This document shows positions 46,151-57,673 of a DNA stretch of 64,000 bases, one piece after another. The stretch spans positions 1,107,001-1,171,000 of the forward strand of contig JAVXUO010001736.1 in the NCBI GenBank assembly GCA_033065855.1. Direction: 5' to 3'. The notes under the pieces were generated by a model, which saw only the letters and a list, made by a program, of their open reading frames with translations, was not told the DNA's origin and ran no database searches. The position numbers were made by a program, and so were the translations under genes. How positions within the stretch are numbered: position 1 is the first letter of the stretch; the number at the start of each line of letters is the position of its first letter. The DNA comes from Escallonia rubra. Lineage: Eukaryota; Streptophyta; Magnoliopsida; Escalloniales; Escalloniaceae.

Positions 46151-48434
46151 TAGGGTTAATTTGTCCAATATTTCTAAAATTTATAAAACTAAGAAACTAA
46201 TTATACATCTTCTAAAACTCTGCCTAATCAATATACTTATACATTAGGCCTTAATTTTGATTATTAACACCTCAAAAATACTTTAATATAACAATATAAA
46301 ATCTCAAAAATTAATTTCAAAAAAGAAATTCTTCCCCTACTTACTAATTCTTTAGTATGACTTTATTATTAACAAATTTGTAGGAATTATTGGCCCGACT
46401 TTTGTAAATCTTATAAAACTAAAAAACCAAATCTACATCTTTGAAAACTCTACATAATCCATAGATTTGCATATTAGGCTTCAATTTGGACTACTAACTT
46501 CTTAAAAACACTTAAAACAAATAAAATAATATCTCACAAATGTAAACACCAAAAATTATATATGAAATTAATGATTAATCTTTACAAATTAAAAGGTAAG
46601 CTTTTCTTAGGCTTATATTTTCTTTTTTACCTCTTTTAGTTATGCAAAAGATCATCCTATTTATTTTGGTGTTCTTTTCTTTTTTTCACTCTTACTTATT
46701 AAACTTACTATGATTTGTTATAGAAAACATTCTCAGGTAATTTGTCCAATTTTCGCAGACCTTATTGAACTGGAAAAAATCAATTCTAAAACTCTATCTA
46801 ATTTGGATATATACATGTTAGGGCCTTAACTTTGACCGTTAGCATCTCAAAATTACTTTCAAATAGCAAAATAAACATGTATACGAAGAATTATGTATAA
46901 CACCTTAGAAGCACTTTAAAATAAACAAAATAAATCACGCATTATAAAGTACAAAAATCATTAAGGATTAATACTTCAGGGGTTAAAAAGTAAGTTTTTT
47001 TAGCATTTTTCCCCTTTTACTTATATGAAACATCACCCCATCTGTTTTTGTAGGTATAGTTCATCCAACTTTTATAAACCTTATAGAACTAGAAAATCAG
47101 TTCTATATCTTATAAACTTTTATCTAATTTTAATATACACACATAGAGGGCCTTAACTTTGACTATATATTAACACCTCAAAATCACTTTCGAATAACAA
47201 AATAAAGTCTCGCGAATGTAAAATTGAAAAACTCATTTATGAACAGTAAAGATCAATATTGCACAACTTATAAATCTTCTTCTCTTTTAACATAAGCAAT
47301 ATACAAACCAAGTATGTCTTAATCCATAAAAATATTTAAAAGTATCATAATAGCAGTTTATTGCAAACATATAATAATTAGTAAACTTTAAACTTCAAAA
47401 TAGAAACCAAAATATACGCCCAACAATGCAAATAAAAAGCACTGCAGGGAAATGTCTTAAAACTTTAAAAGTACTTAAAAAAATCAAAACATTAGTGTAC
47501 TTTCACAAATTATTTTTAGATGAGTAACCTCAAATTGTAAAATATAATCATGTACTCCATAAATGCAAGAAAAAAATAATAAATTATGAGTACATGTCAT
47601 AAACACTGGTTTAATTACTATAACAATTAGTTTGATTACTAGCACCTTAACGAACCTCAAACGAGAAAGAAACGTGATGCATGGTATGAGAGACAAAATT
47701 ATATATTAAAATAAATATTGTATCTCACAAGCAAGAGAATTTCTATACTATACTTAATCAGTAAACTAACTCATTAAGTAAACTAACTCATTAGGACTTA
47801 ACAATGACTATTACCACCTAAAATTTTCAACAAGAACCATAAATCTACAGAGCAAAAAACAAAGTAAGTTTAAGATAAATTTTTTGTAATTTTACAAACT
47901 TCCATTTCTATCTATCACACAAAATGTATGCATAATCAATAATTCATAATTATTTTAAATTTATTTATATATAAAACTTTTTGTACAAGACTATGTCTTT
48001 TTGATGAGCACTATATCAGATATCAACTTTTTTAAAAAAAAGGTATTGCAACTATTACAATATGTTCCATTTCTCTTAAAAGTAAAGTTTGAAAAAATAT
48101 TTTTCTAATTTGACAATATTTTAGCACTTCGTGTTATTAATTGGTTAATTTACTCGAATTTAATTTGATTACTAGCACTTAAATAAACTTTAAATACAAA
48201 AAATATTTACAATCCTACTTCTTAAGTTTTTACAATGGTTTTTATTATATATATTGTGGGTATAATCGCCCCCCCAAGTTTTGTTGACCTTAATTATAAA
48301 ACTAGAATATCAATTTTACATATTTCAAAACTCTACCTAATCAATACATACATTCTTATTAGACCTTAATTTTGACTACTAACACCTCAAAAGTACTTAA
48401 ATTTAACAAAATCAAATTTGACAAATGTGTATAT
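46150..48434. repeat. AT-rich array of diverged ~200-bp units
   Basis: At least five copies of a ~200-bp unit begin near 46155, 46390, 46735, 47055 and 48250, with a partial one near 47740. Each runs, with changes: TTGTCCAA.., ACCTTATAAAACTAG.., TCTAAAACTCTACCTAATC, TTAGGCCTTAATTTTGACTA, TTAACACCTCAAAATACTTT, AATAACAAAATAAAATCTC. Spacing varies (about 230-360 bases) and copies are strongly diverged, so this is an old array or old dispersed repeats. No coding content. Confidence 0.65.
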
Positions 48435-48439
48435 GGGAA

Positions 48440-49727
48440 TGAAACCAATAAAATAACCCTAGAGAGGGGGGGGGGGGGTGAATAGGGTTTTAAGACTACT
48501 TTAAAAATTAACAAACAACAAACCTCAATCTCAATAACTCAAATAAGCAAACAACCAATCTCAACACAAATGTAAAACGATAATGTAAAGAGAGAAGGGT
48601 TTAGAGATACTTGACAAGGAGAATTAAATGGTTCGGCTTAATATACCCACAAGCCTATGTCCACCCCTTCAAGGAAGTCCCTTGAAAGGCCCTAGAATCC
48701 ACTAGTATGATCTTCCTTACGGGTCAAGATCGAACTTCTTACAATCCCTTGATGCTATGCCCACATCAAGAACAAGCTTTGACAAACCCAAAGCTCCAAA
48801 GCTTGACAACCCCAAGCTTTGATACAAGAACCTTTCAATGAAGAAATGTGTACAAGATTTCACTCTCAATAAGTAGATGAGTACAAGTTGAAGTACTAGA
48901 ATAAGAGAGATGAGTGTATGATGACTTATGAAAGTGTATCTCTCTCTAATGTAAGCTCACAATAAATGCTCTCTTGAAAAGGATGAGAAATCAATGAAAA
49001 TAAGAGAGATTTGAACAATTGCTTTGATCTTTGAGAATATGAAAGATAGGAGAGCTTTGAATGCAATTGATGAATCAAACCAATGCCCAAAATGAGTATT
49101 TATAGAGGTGGGAATAAATATGACCGTTTGGAGTTAGGTGGAGAATTAAATGCGCCAAACGGTAAATGCAGTCGACTGCAATGCACCATTGCAGTCGACT
49201 GTAACCCAAAAGTAGCCGTTGGAAATTCAAATTTCCAACTTGCAGTCGACTGTAATCCAATGCAGTCGACTGTAATAGGCTACTGGAAGTATTGCAGTCA
49301 ACTGCATTCCAATGCAGTCGATTGTAATACCTCACTGCCCAACTTGCAGTCGACTGCATTCCAATGCAGTCGACTGCATTCCTGAAAATGCAGTTTCCTT
49401 GTTTTTAAAGCATGAAAAAACTTTTATGCATGCAAGGGAAACCTATGGGCAAGTTCTAGGTATACAGTCATCGTAACGATCATCTCTCTATGTCTAGTTT
49501 ACAAAGACGGAAATAAAAGCATGAAAACTTCAATTGACGAATTCTCTCTTTGATGCGTTCCGTTTGAGAGTCTTTGACCGTGTTGCTCGTCTAATAATCC
49601 GTTTGCATGAGTATGAGATTGTTCATATTGCTTCATCAACTCAATGCATGTTAGACAATATAATCATCAATGTTAGTTATCATCAAAATAAAAAATAATC
49701 CTAAGTTAAATAACCGTAGGGGTAACA
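48440..49727 (-). mobile_element. Second SIRE/Maximus-like solo LTR
   Basis: 1288-bp unit on the minus strand, homologous along its whole length to 14773-16052. Perfect 5-bp target duplication GGGAA at 48435-48439 and 49728-49732. The palindrome array is at about 49167-49385, again eight sites, several altered at the central CG or outer bases. TATA box complement TATTTATA at 49097-49104. Near its 3' end the C tract of copy 1 is here a 13-G run on the plus strand (48466-48478). It sits next to the AT-rich array. Confidence 0.88.
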
Positions 49728-49768
49728 GGGAACATTAACCATATCTTCTCTTTACAGAACATACAAAA

Positions 49769-50215
49769 TGTAACACCCCAAACCTTTTTATTACTGAGCC
49801 GCTTAATTTATTTTAAAGCGTGACTTTCATTCGCAAGATTTAGCATAGATTTCCGTGAGTGAAATATTATCGATAATCTTTAGCGACACCTTTTTTGAAA
49901 ACAATAAGTTATAATTTAACGATGAGTGATATTGATCGAGGTACTTAGTGACAATTAGCGTAAACTATATATTTTTTTTACATACTTAGCATTGACGTCT
50001 ATTTTTATCGAGGAATTATATTTTTCTTACCATCACTATATTTATAGCGACGATTAATGTAGAGAGGTTATCTAACAAACCCATTAAAAAATTTCTAGCA
50101 CCTAAACTATAGTAAATAATTTATTTTGAACCTACTTGCAATAATAAAATGATTCGGGTAAAATTTAAAATGACTAACGGAAGTGTAGGGGAGGTTTTAA
50201 TAAATGCCCAATTTA

Positions 50216-50277
<62 letters not shown>

Positions 50278-50975
50278 TTTTGAGAGGCAGCCGACCCTAA
50301 TAGTTCATCCAAAATTTTCTTCTGAAAAAAAATGGCTGAGAGGGAGAGAGGCATCGAGATGAAGAAAGGGGAAGGAAACTAAGAATTCTCCGGCGAAATT
50401 TTTCGATAAGGTTTCTAGCCTTTTCTCCCTAGTTTTTTTCAATGATTATGGGATCAAGGGAAGGATGCCGTGAGTGCAACAAGGTGTTAGGCCGGTCACA
50501 GCCATGGTGGCTGTGACTGTGAACCGTGTGGGTGGGTTAAGGGACAGAGGGGCATGTGTATAGACATCAAGAAACCCACTGCCGTGAGGTAGTGGGTGTA
50601 GGATATAATGTGGTGCGTTGTGTGTTGGTGTGTGCAAGGGACGAGAATGAGTGAACCGTGAGTGTGTAAGTGTGCGGGTTTGCATGGGTTTATAGTGTGT
50701 TTGGTGAAATACATAATGATGGTTGCAGGTGTCAAGGAGAAGCTGTCGTGAAAGCATGTGTGTGGGTTTGGTGTGTAGTGTGTTGCCGTGAGAGGGTGTA
50801 TGGTGTGGATGTTGCAGTGTGCGGTGGGAAAATTGTGTGCAAGATTGTGTAGGTGTGTGAGGCTGTCAAGGGAGGGCAGCTGGGTAGTGGGTACTGGGAG
50901 CGTGTGATGTGTGTGTGAGTGAATGTATATGTGGGTGTCACTGGGTGTGTAGTATGTGTGTGTGTGTGTTACATA
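49769..50975 (+). mobile_element. Old LTR-like background sequence, left part
   Basis: Starts TGTAACACCCCAAACC, a start seen in many plant Ty3/Gypsy chromovirus LTRs, then runs through a TATATA/CACACA microsatellite (50221-50277), an AGCCGACCCTAATAG leader-like stretch and a strongly GT-rich block (50450-50970). It is interrupted by two younger insertions and seems to resume at 59974, to about 61540. The 3' end was not located, so calling it an LTR is tentative. Open frames rich in T and H on the minus strand are by-products of the GT-rich sequence. Confidence 0.4.
50221..50277. repeat. Compound (TA)n(CA)n microsatellite
   Basis: About 17 TA units followed directly by about 11 CA units. Confidence 0.95.
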
Positions 50976-50980
50976 CATGT

Positions 50981-53144
50981 TGTTCCCAACCTATTCTGGT
51001 CGCACCCAAAGGCCCACTTTGGTCCCATTTTGCATGACACGTCCGCACAAGCAACAGTCAACATTCAACATTCACAACCAGTCAAAGTGTGCACGCTCAA
51101 GTCACATGCACTTCTTACTTCTTCTACGTGACTTCATCACTAAAAAACTCATCCTTGCGCGACTGCTCATCACCCTCCTACCGTCGCACATCGCCCGTCG
51201 GCGCGCCATGGCACTTGCCCAAGGAGGTTGGCCTTGGCCTCCCCCTTGGGGTCGGCCTCGGCCTTGGCCTCCCCCTTGGGGTCGGCCTTGGCCTCCCCTT
51301 GAGGTTGGCCTTGGCCATCCCTCAAGGGTTGGCCTTTGGCTTCCATACTTAGCATTTTCACTACTATTCAAGGGACCATACATCACTCCGTGACCACGTC
51401 GCCCGAACATCACTCCGCGACCCTGTCACCCGGACATAACTCCGCGACCCCGTCTCCCGGATATCACTCCGCGACCCCGTCGCCCGGACACAACTCCGCC
51501 ACCCTGTCGCCCGGACACAACTCCGCGGCCCTGTCGCCCGGACACAACTTCGCGACCCCCGTCGCCCGAACACAACTCTGCGACCCCGTTGCCCGGACAC
51601 AACTCCGCGACCCCCGTCGCCGGCGTCCAGGCGCCGCACTTCAACACTCTGCCGCGCCGCTGATACAGCCATGCCCCCAGGCTCTCTGTCACACTACCAT
51701 GCCCCCGGCACCATACGCACTCCGTCGCGCCCATGCGCCGCGCCACTAACACAGACGTGCCCCCGACACCTTACTCACTCAGTCGTGCCCATGTGCCACA
51801 ATCATGTTACATGCCCCCGGGCACCACACTCATTCATCACACCATGCGCACCTTGCCTTGGTCATGGAACATGGTTCAACCCAGTCTCCGGAGTGTACAT
51901 CATCTGCAGGGATAGGCGACTCCTCCGGGACACTATCTCTGCCAGGGAGCTTTTCAACTCGCCTTCCGCCAGGTAGACGGCTCCTCCCGGATGCTACCTG
52001 GGCCAGTCGGGTAGACGGCTTATCCGGGATGCTACCTTGACATACTCCGAGTGCTCCGGCACAAGGACTCACCCGCGGGGATAGGCGACTCCTCCGGGAC
52101 ACTATCTCTGCCATGGAGCTCTTAAACTCCCCTTCCGCCAGGTAGACGGCTCCTTCGGGATGCTACCTCGGCCAGTCGGTAGACGGCTCTTCCGGGATGC
52201 TACCTTGACTCCCTCCAAGTTCTCCGGCACAAGGACTCACCCGCGGGGATACACGACTCCTCCGGGACACTATCTTTGCCAGGGAGCTCTAAGTGCTCCG
52301 GCACGAAGACTCCCCTTCTGCCAGGTAGACGACTCCTCTGGGATGCTACCTTGGCCGGCCAGGTAGACGGTCCTCCGGGATGCTACCTCGGCCTGCGGAA
52401 TAGGCGAATCCTCTGGGACACTATCTCCGTCAGGGTGCCTGCGTGACTTGCCTACGTGCTCCGGCACTGGGGGCTTGCGTCGGTACCCCTAGGGACTATG
52501 GGTCACTCCGAGACGGGAGCAGTTCTTTGGAGGGCATCGTGCCTAGTTCACCTGGTAGTTGGGCGTCGGGTCTTCCCCACCGATGCCAGGCTTGTGGGAC
52601 TCCGCAAGGGCTTGGATTGGAGGCTAGATCAAGGGGTTCTCTGGCCACACCGACGCTGTGGGAGCCAGTCTTTCCTGACAGACGAAGCGACGCTGTGCGG
52701 GGCAGGCCGGGTGAATATGCGATCCGACAGTCCGTGGAGCACCGACACCCATGGACCCCCTGGTGACGTGTCACTCCCGGGGAGCACCACGTGTCGGTTA
52801 ATGACATCATTATCTCAATCTCTATAAATAAAGGTCTTGAGAATTCATTTGGGGGACTTCTTCTTCACTCTCACATTTTCACTTTCTCACTCTAGAATCC
52901 TAGAGAGAAAAACGTACAGGACCTTGACTCTGGACCTAAGCATCGGACTGTGACTATCATCGTGTATTCATCCCGTGCCATCACCCTCGCAGCACTGCCA
53001 CCCTCAGGCTCTGTCTGGGAAGCCCTTGGTCTCTGCCCTTGTTCCGCCCTTGCTGTGTCTCACATCAACATACTTGGAAGCTGACTCGGACTGCAGCCTT
53101 TGTGGCCCCTCCATGTAGGTACGAACCAACTTTCTTTGGCATCA
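50981..53144 (+). mobile_element. Solo LTR of a GC-rich Gypsy-like family (copy A)
   Basis: 2164-bp LTR from TGTTCCCAACC to CTTTGGCATCA with a perfect 5-bp target duplication CATGT (50976-50980 and 53145-53149) and no interior. It contains three minisatellites upstream of the TATA box: GGCCTTGGCCTCCCCCTTGG-type (~51220-51340), a ~27-bp CTCCGCGACCCCGTCGCCCG type, about nine copies (51390-51625), and a GGTAGACGGCTCCTCCGGGA type (51895-52440). TATAAATA lies at 52823-52830. Two further copies form the ends of the neighbouring element in the opposite orientation. Confidence 0.9.
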
Positions 53145-53149
53145 CATGT

Positions 53150-53192
53150 AAATGTGAGCTTGTATGAAATAGTGGGTGTGTGTTTATATATG
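53150..53192 (+). other. Short spacer between two LTR insertions
   Basis: 43 bases of GT/AT-rich background (AAATGTGAGCTTG .. TTTATATATG) between the target duplication of copy A and the start of copy B. The last five, ATATG, are the target duplication of the element 53193-59968. Confidence 0.85.
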
Positions 53193-55066
53193 TGATGCCA
53201 AGGAAAGTGGGTTCGCAGTCGACGTGGAGGTGCCACAAGGAATGCAGTTCGAGTCAGATGCCAAGTATGTTGATGTAGGACACAGCAAGGGTGGAACAAG
53301 GGCAGAGACCAAGGGCTTCCCAGAGAGAGCTTAAGGGTGGCAGTGCTGCGAGGGGGATAGTGCATGATGAATACACGACGATAGTCACAGTCCGATGCTT
53401 AGGTCCAGAGTTAAGGTCCTGTATGTTTCTCTCTCTAAGATTCTAGAGTGAGAAAGTGAAAATGTTCTAAAAATGTCCAACCGTCCCGAATGAATTCTCA
53501 AGACCTCTATTTATAGAGATTGAGATGATGACGTCATTAACCGACACGTGGCGCTCCCCGGGAGTGACACGTCACCAGGGGGTCCACGGGTGCCGGTGCT
53601 CTATGGATTGTCAGATCGCATATTCACCCCACCTGTCCCGCACAGCGTCACTCTGTTTGTCTGGAAAGACTGGCTCTCACAGCGTCGGTGTGGCCAGAGA
53701 ACCCCCTTGATCTAGCCTCCAATCCATGCCTTTGTAGAGTCCCACAGGCCTGGCAGCGGTGGGGAAGACCCGACGCCCAACTACCAGGTGAACTAGGCGC
53801 AATGCCCTCTGAAGACCTGCTCCCGTCTCGGAGTGACCCAGGGGTCATAGTCCCTAGGGGTGCCGACGCAAGCCCCCAGTGCCGGAACACATAGGCCAGT
53901 CACGCAGGCACCCTGGCGGAGATAGTGTCCCAGAGGAGTCGCCTATTCCGTAGGCCGAGGTAGCATCCCGGAGGAGCCGTCTACCTGGTCGGCTGAGGTA
54001 GCATCCCGGAGGATCCTTCTACCTGGCAGAAGGGGAGTCTTCGTGCCGGATCACTTGGAGCTCCTTGGCAGAGATAGTGTCCCTGAGGAGTCGCCTATCC
54101 CCGCGGGTGAGTTCAAGGTACCATCCCCGAGGAGACGTCTACCCGACTGGCCGAGGTAGCATCCCGGAGGAGCCGTCTACCTGGCAGAAGGGGAGTTGAA
54201 GAGCTCCCTGGCGGAGATAGTGTCCCGGAGGAGTCGCCTATCCTTGTGGTTGAGTCTTTGTGCCGGAGCACTCGGAGCATGTCAAGGTAGCATCCCGGAG
54301 GAGCCGTTTACTTGGTAGAAGGGGAGTTGAAGAGCTCACTGGCGGAGATAGTGTCCCGGAGGAGTCGCCTATCCCCGTGGGTGAGTTCTTGTGCCGGAGC
54401 ACTCGGAGCGCGACAAGGTAGCATCCCGGAGGAGCTGTCTACCCGACTGGCTAAGGTAGTATCCAGGAGGAGCCGTCTACCTGGCGGAAGGGGAGTTGAA
54501 GAGGTCCCTGGCGGTGATAGTGTCCCGGAGGAGTCGTATAGCCTCGCGGGTGATCTACACTCCGGAGAGTGGGTCGAAGTATGTTCCATGACCAAGGCAA
54601 GGTGCGCATAGTGTGGTGAATGGGTGTGGTGCCCTGGGGCATGTAACATGATTGTGCGGCGGAGTGTTGAAGTGCGATGCCCGGACACCGGCGACGGGGT
54701 CGCGGAGTTGTGTCCGGGCAACGTGGTCGTGGAGTTGTGTCCGAGCGACGGGTGTCGCGGAGTTGTGTCCGGGCGACGGGGTCGCGGAGTGTTGTATGGT
54801 CCCTTGAAGAGAAGTGAATGTGTTAAGTATGGAGACCAAAGGCCAGACCATAGGGGAAGTCCAAGGCCAACCCTTAGGGGGAGGCCAACGCCAACGGCAA
54901 GGGAAGGCCGAGGCCGACCCCATACGGAAGGCCAAGGCCGAGGCCGACCCCAAAGGGAAGGCCAAAGCCAACTTCCTTGGGCAAGTGCCATGGTGCGCCG
55001 ATGGGCAACATGCGAAGTGCGACGATCAAAGTGTCATGAGGCTTTGCGCGAAAATGAGCTTCAGAG
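53193..55066 (-). repeat. 3' LTR of the gag-only element (copy B)
   Basis: Matches copies A and C from TGATGCCAAGG up to GCGAAAATGAGCTTC, where similarity stops; the ~200 bp at the outer U3 start seen in A and C is lacking. The CGACGGGGTCGCGGAGTTGTGTCCGGG-type minisatellite (~27 bp) has only about four units here (54690-54800). Confidence 0.8.
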
Positions 55067-55844
55067 AGAAAAAGGGCGCGCGGGTCGGTTCGCGGGTGGG
55101 TTTTGCCCAGATGACTTGAATTTTGAAATTCAAATTCAATTTTTTTAGCATCCCTAAGGAGGGAACCCCAATGACATTTTCACAATGTACAAGATGAGAG
55201 TGAGAGAAATGGGATTGTGGGAGTGAAAACTTTCCCATAAGAAAGAGAGAAGTTGTGTATGAAGTGGGGAAAAGGTGATGGGGTGTTGGATGGTGAGGGA
55301 GGAGAGGAAAATGTGAGAGGTAGAGTGATGAGAGCATGCATGTTGGGAGTAGTGGGGTAGGTGAAAAAATTGAAAAAATTTCAAATGTTGAAATTTTATT
55401 TTTTTGTGCTCGGGCAAGGATGCTAAGGCAGGCCATTGAGGGTGGTGACCCGGCTGCGAAAAAAAATGAATTTTTTTTCTAAGTGTCAAGAAAAGTAAAT
55501 GAAGGATGATGATGCGACCGTAGTAGCGCGGCTCGAGCCATCCCGCGCACCACATACCAAGTCGTTGCAAAGTGAGCCCGAAGGGATTGGGAAGGGGTGA
55601 AGCCCCCAAGGGAGTGGGTGATGGCATGAAGGGTGACGTCAATAGACTTGTGCAAGAGCCATGTAGCTTGAAATTTTTCTAAGTCTGGAAAATGTAACTT
55701 CATTGATAACGAAGGATAGGCAACATGCCTTGATACATGGGTATGGCGTACATGAAAACTTGCAAAATGAACGAAAAAATTACAAGTGTGGCAAATGCAC
55801 TAAGGCATGCCAAGGCTTGGTCGGGTGGGTCAAATGTCTCATAC

Positions 55845-57483
55845 TTAGAGTTTAAGCTCTCCGAACACAATCTTGTCGGCGAAGACAAACTTGAGGCCCC
55901 TGCACCACTTGAGGCCGTGACCGACCTTCCGATGATAGGGGCAGTAGTTGTGACGGGCTAAGTCTTCCGGGGTAGGTTTAGTGTCGACATTGGGCAGGGT
56001 TATGGCATTGTCGTCGATCCATGCCTCGAGGAGAGTTCTAATAGTCTTCAAATCACACGGGTATTTCGGGGCAGGCATTGGCTGCCCTCTCTTGTCAGGG
56101 CGCCTGTCCCTTCCTTGGGACTGACGCTTGCGGTTGTTGTCGTCGTTACTTGCTGCTTCAATCGTCGCGGCCAAGGCAATATGAGGTTGGGGCTTTGGGG
56201 TCTTTGACGGACCGACCGAGTCATAGGTGCGTCACACAGCTTCTTTGAGATGTCCCCAGGACCGAAGCTGGAGGTTTTCAAGGTAGACCCTGTAGGTGTT
56301 TTTCATGTTCTTGATGCAAATGGGTACAAGGGTTTCATCTTTGCTGAAGTCAGTGCATTCCAAGCACTTGTGATAAAATCGCGTAACATAGGTGTTGAGG
56401 TCTTCCCCGGGGTTCTGGCGGATTCTGGCGATGTCAACGATGGTCACACGTTCCGTCTCATAGTGAAACTTGTCAAGGAAGAGCTGGACCATGTCGGACC
56501 ATGAGTGGATAGTACTGTCAGGAATCTGATGATACCAAGAGTAGGCGAGGCCAGTCAGGGACTTGTGAAATTCCTGAAGCTTCAAAGTGTCGTCTTCCCC
56601 GTAGTGCTCGAGGGAGCTAGCAAAACGGGTAAGGTGCTCGCAGGCGTTGCCTTCTTTGTCGTTGAACAAGGTGAAGGATGGTTACTTGTACTTGACAGGG
56701 TAGGGCTTGGTAGCGAGGCTGCCAGAGTAGGGAGCATGGCCTGACAGCTTAGAGGGGGAGTGGGGTAAGGATGACTGCTTGAGACGGTGAAAGAGAGCAT
56801 CAAGGTCATGCTTGGTGACGTACGACGCATGTGAGGGTTTGTGCCCTGTCGTGATGATCCGAGCACCAGAGCCCCCAGACGGTGCAACCTAAGGCATTGA
56901 GGGGATGACGATGGTAGAGAGGGGTTGATGGTGTGGAGCAACTTGTTGGGGCATGGTTTGAATATGGGCAGTGTCAGCTGCTGGAGGCCGGTCGTCAGGA
57001 AAGGTCGATTGGAGTAAGCCGGGGGAATGACTTGTGTTTAGGTTTCGAATGGTTATGTTCAGGTTAGGCTTTATCTCAATTGATTCGTGAGTCTCTGAAG
57101 TGCTTCGAGCAAGGGTAAGGCGTGGCGCCGGGGGCTGAGGTGCCGCGAGTCTTACTGTCGAGGGCCCCGGAGGACCAAGGCAGCGGTGGTCGTGACACTG
57201 GGACCTGAGCAGTGTCCAAAACTAGCCCAGGCCCTGAAGGTTGGATATGAGCAGGAGGGGCCAAACCTGGAGCTTAGGATGACACGGGGTGAGTAATGGG
57301 CACAGGGTGCAGAGCTCTAAGGCTTCGGGAAGTCGGTGATTGTGAAGTCAAGACTTGGATTGATTTTTGCATTTCTAATATGACAGCCATGAGAGAAGAT
57401 TGAGAGTCTTGGAGCTCGGTGATGGTAGGAGTAAAGTGTTGGATTGTGGCGTTGACGATTGCGGCCACATCGGGTGCATCCAT
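55845..57483 (-). mobile_element. gag region of the gag-only element
   Basis: Minus strand. From the 5' side: MDAPDVAAIVNATIQHFTPT with a short coiled-coil-like stretch (57483-57274), a proline-rich middle, then a Retrotrans_gag-type domain (LKLQEFHKSLTGLAYSWYHQ; SWSDMVQLFLDKFHYETERV; NPGEDLNTYVTRFYHKCLE, 56669-56232) and a histidine/cysteine motif NYCPYHRKVGHGLKWCRGLK (about 55880-55940). Shared with plant Gypsy gag proteins. Nothing resembling pol lies between here and the 3' LTR. Confidence 0.8.
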
Positions 57484-57673
57484 CTCGGGTAGAGGCTGGA
57501 GTTGGTTGTGGCTGGTCTCTTCTTGATCGTCGAAATTATGCTCCTCTTGGACGGTGTGGATGAGGCCTTGGCTGGTATCCTACGTAACTCTTTGTTGTAT
57601 AGGCATGGAGACTGAGTGTGGAAGATAGGCAGACTGCAATACGATGCTCACCTCCCCAGCAGAGTCGCCAAAA

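Noticed and set aside
50446-50978. Minus-strand open frames rich in T, H and P (103 and 160 codons)
   Set aside because: They are the complement of the GT-rich block; no domain.
54308-54991. 227-codon minus-strand and similar open frames (also 59195-59809 plus)
   Set aside because: They cross the GC-rich LTR minisatellites, occur on both strands and differ between LTR copies.
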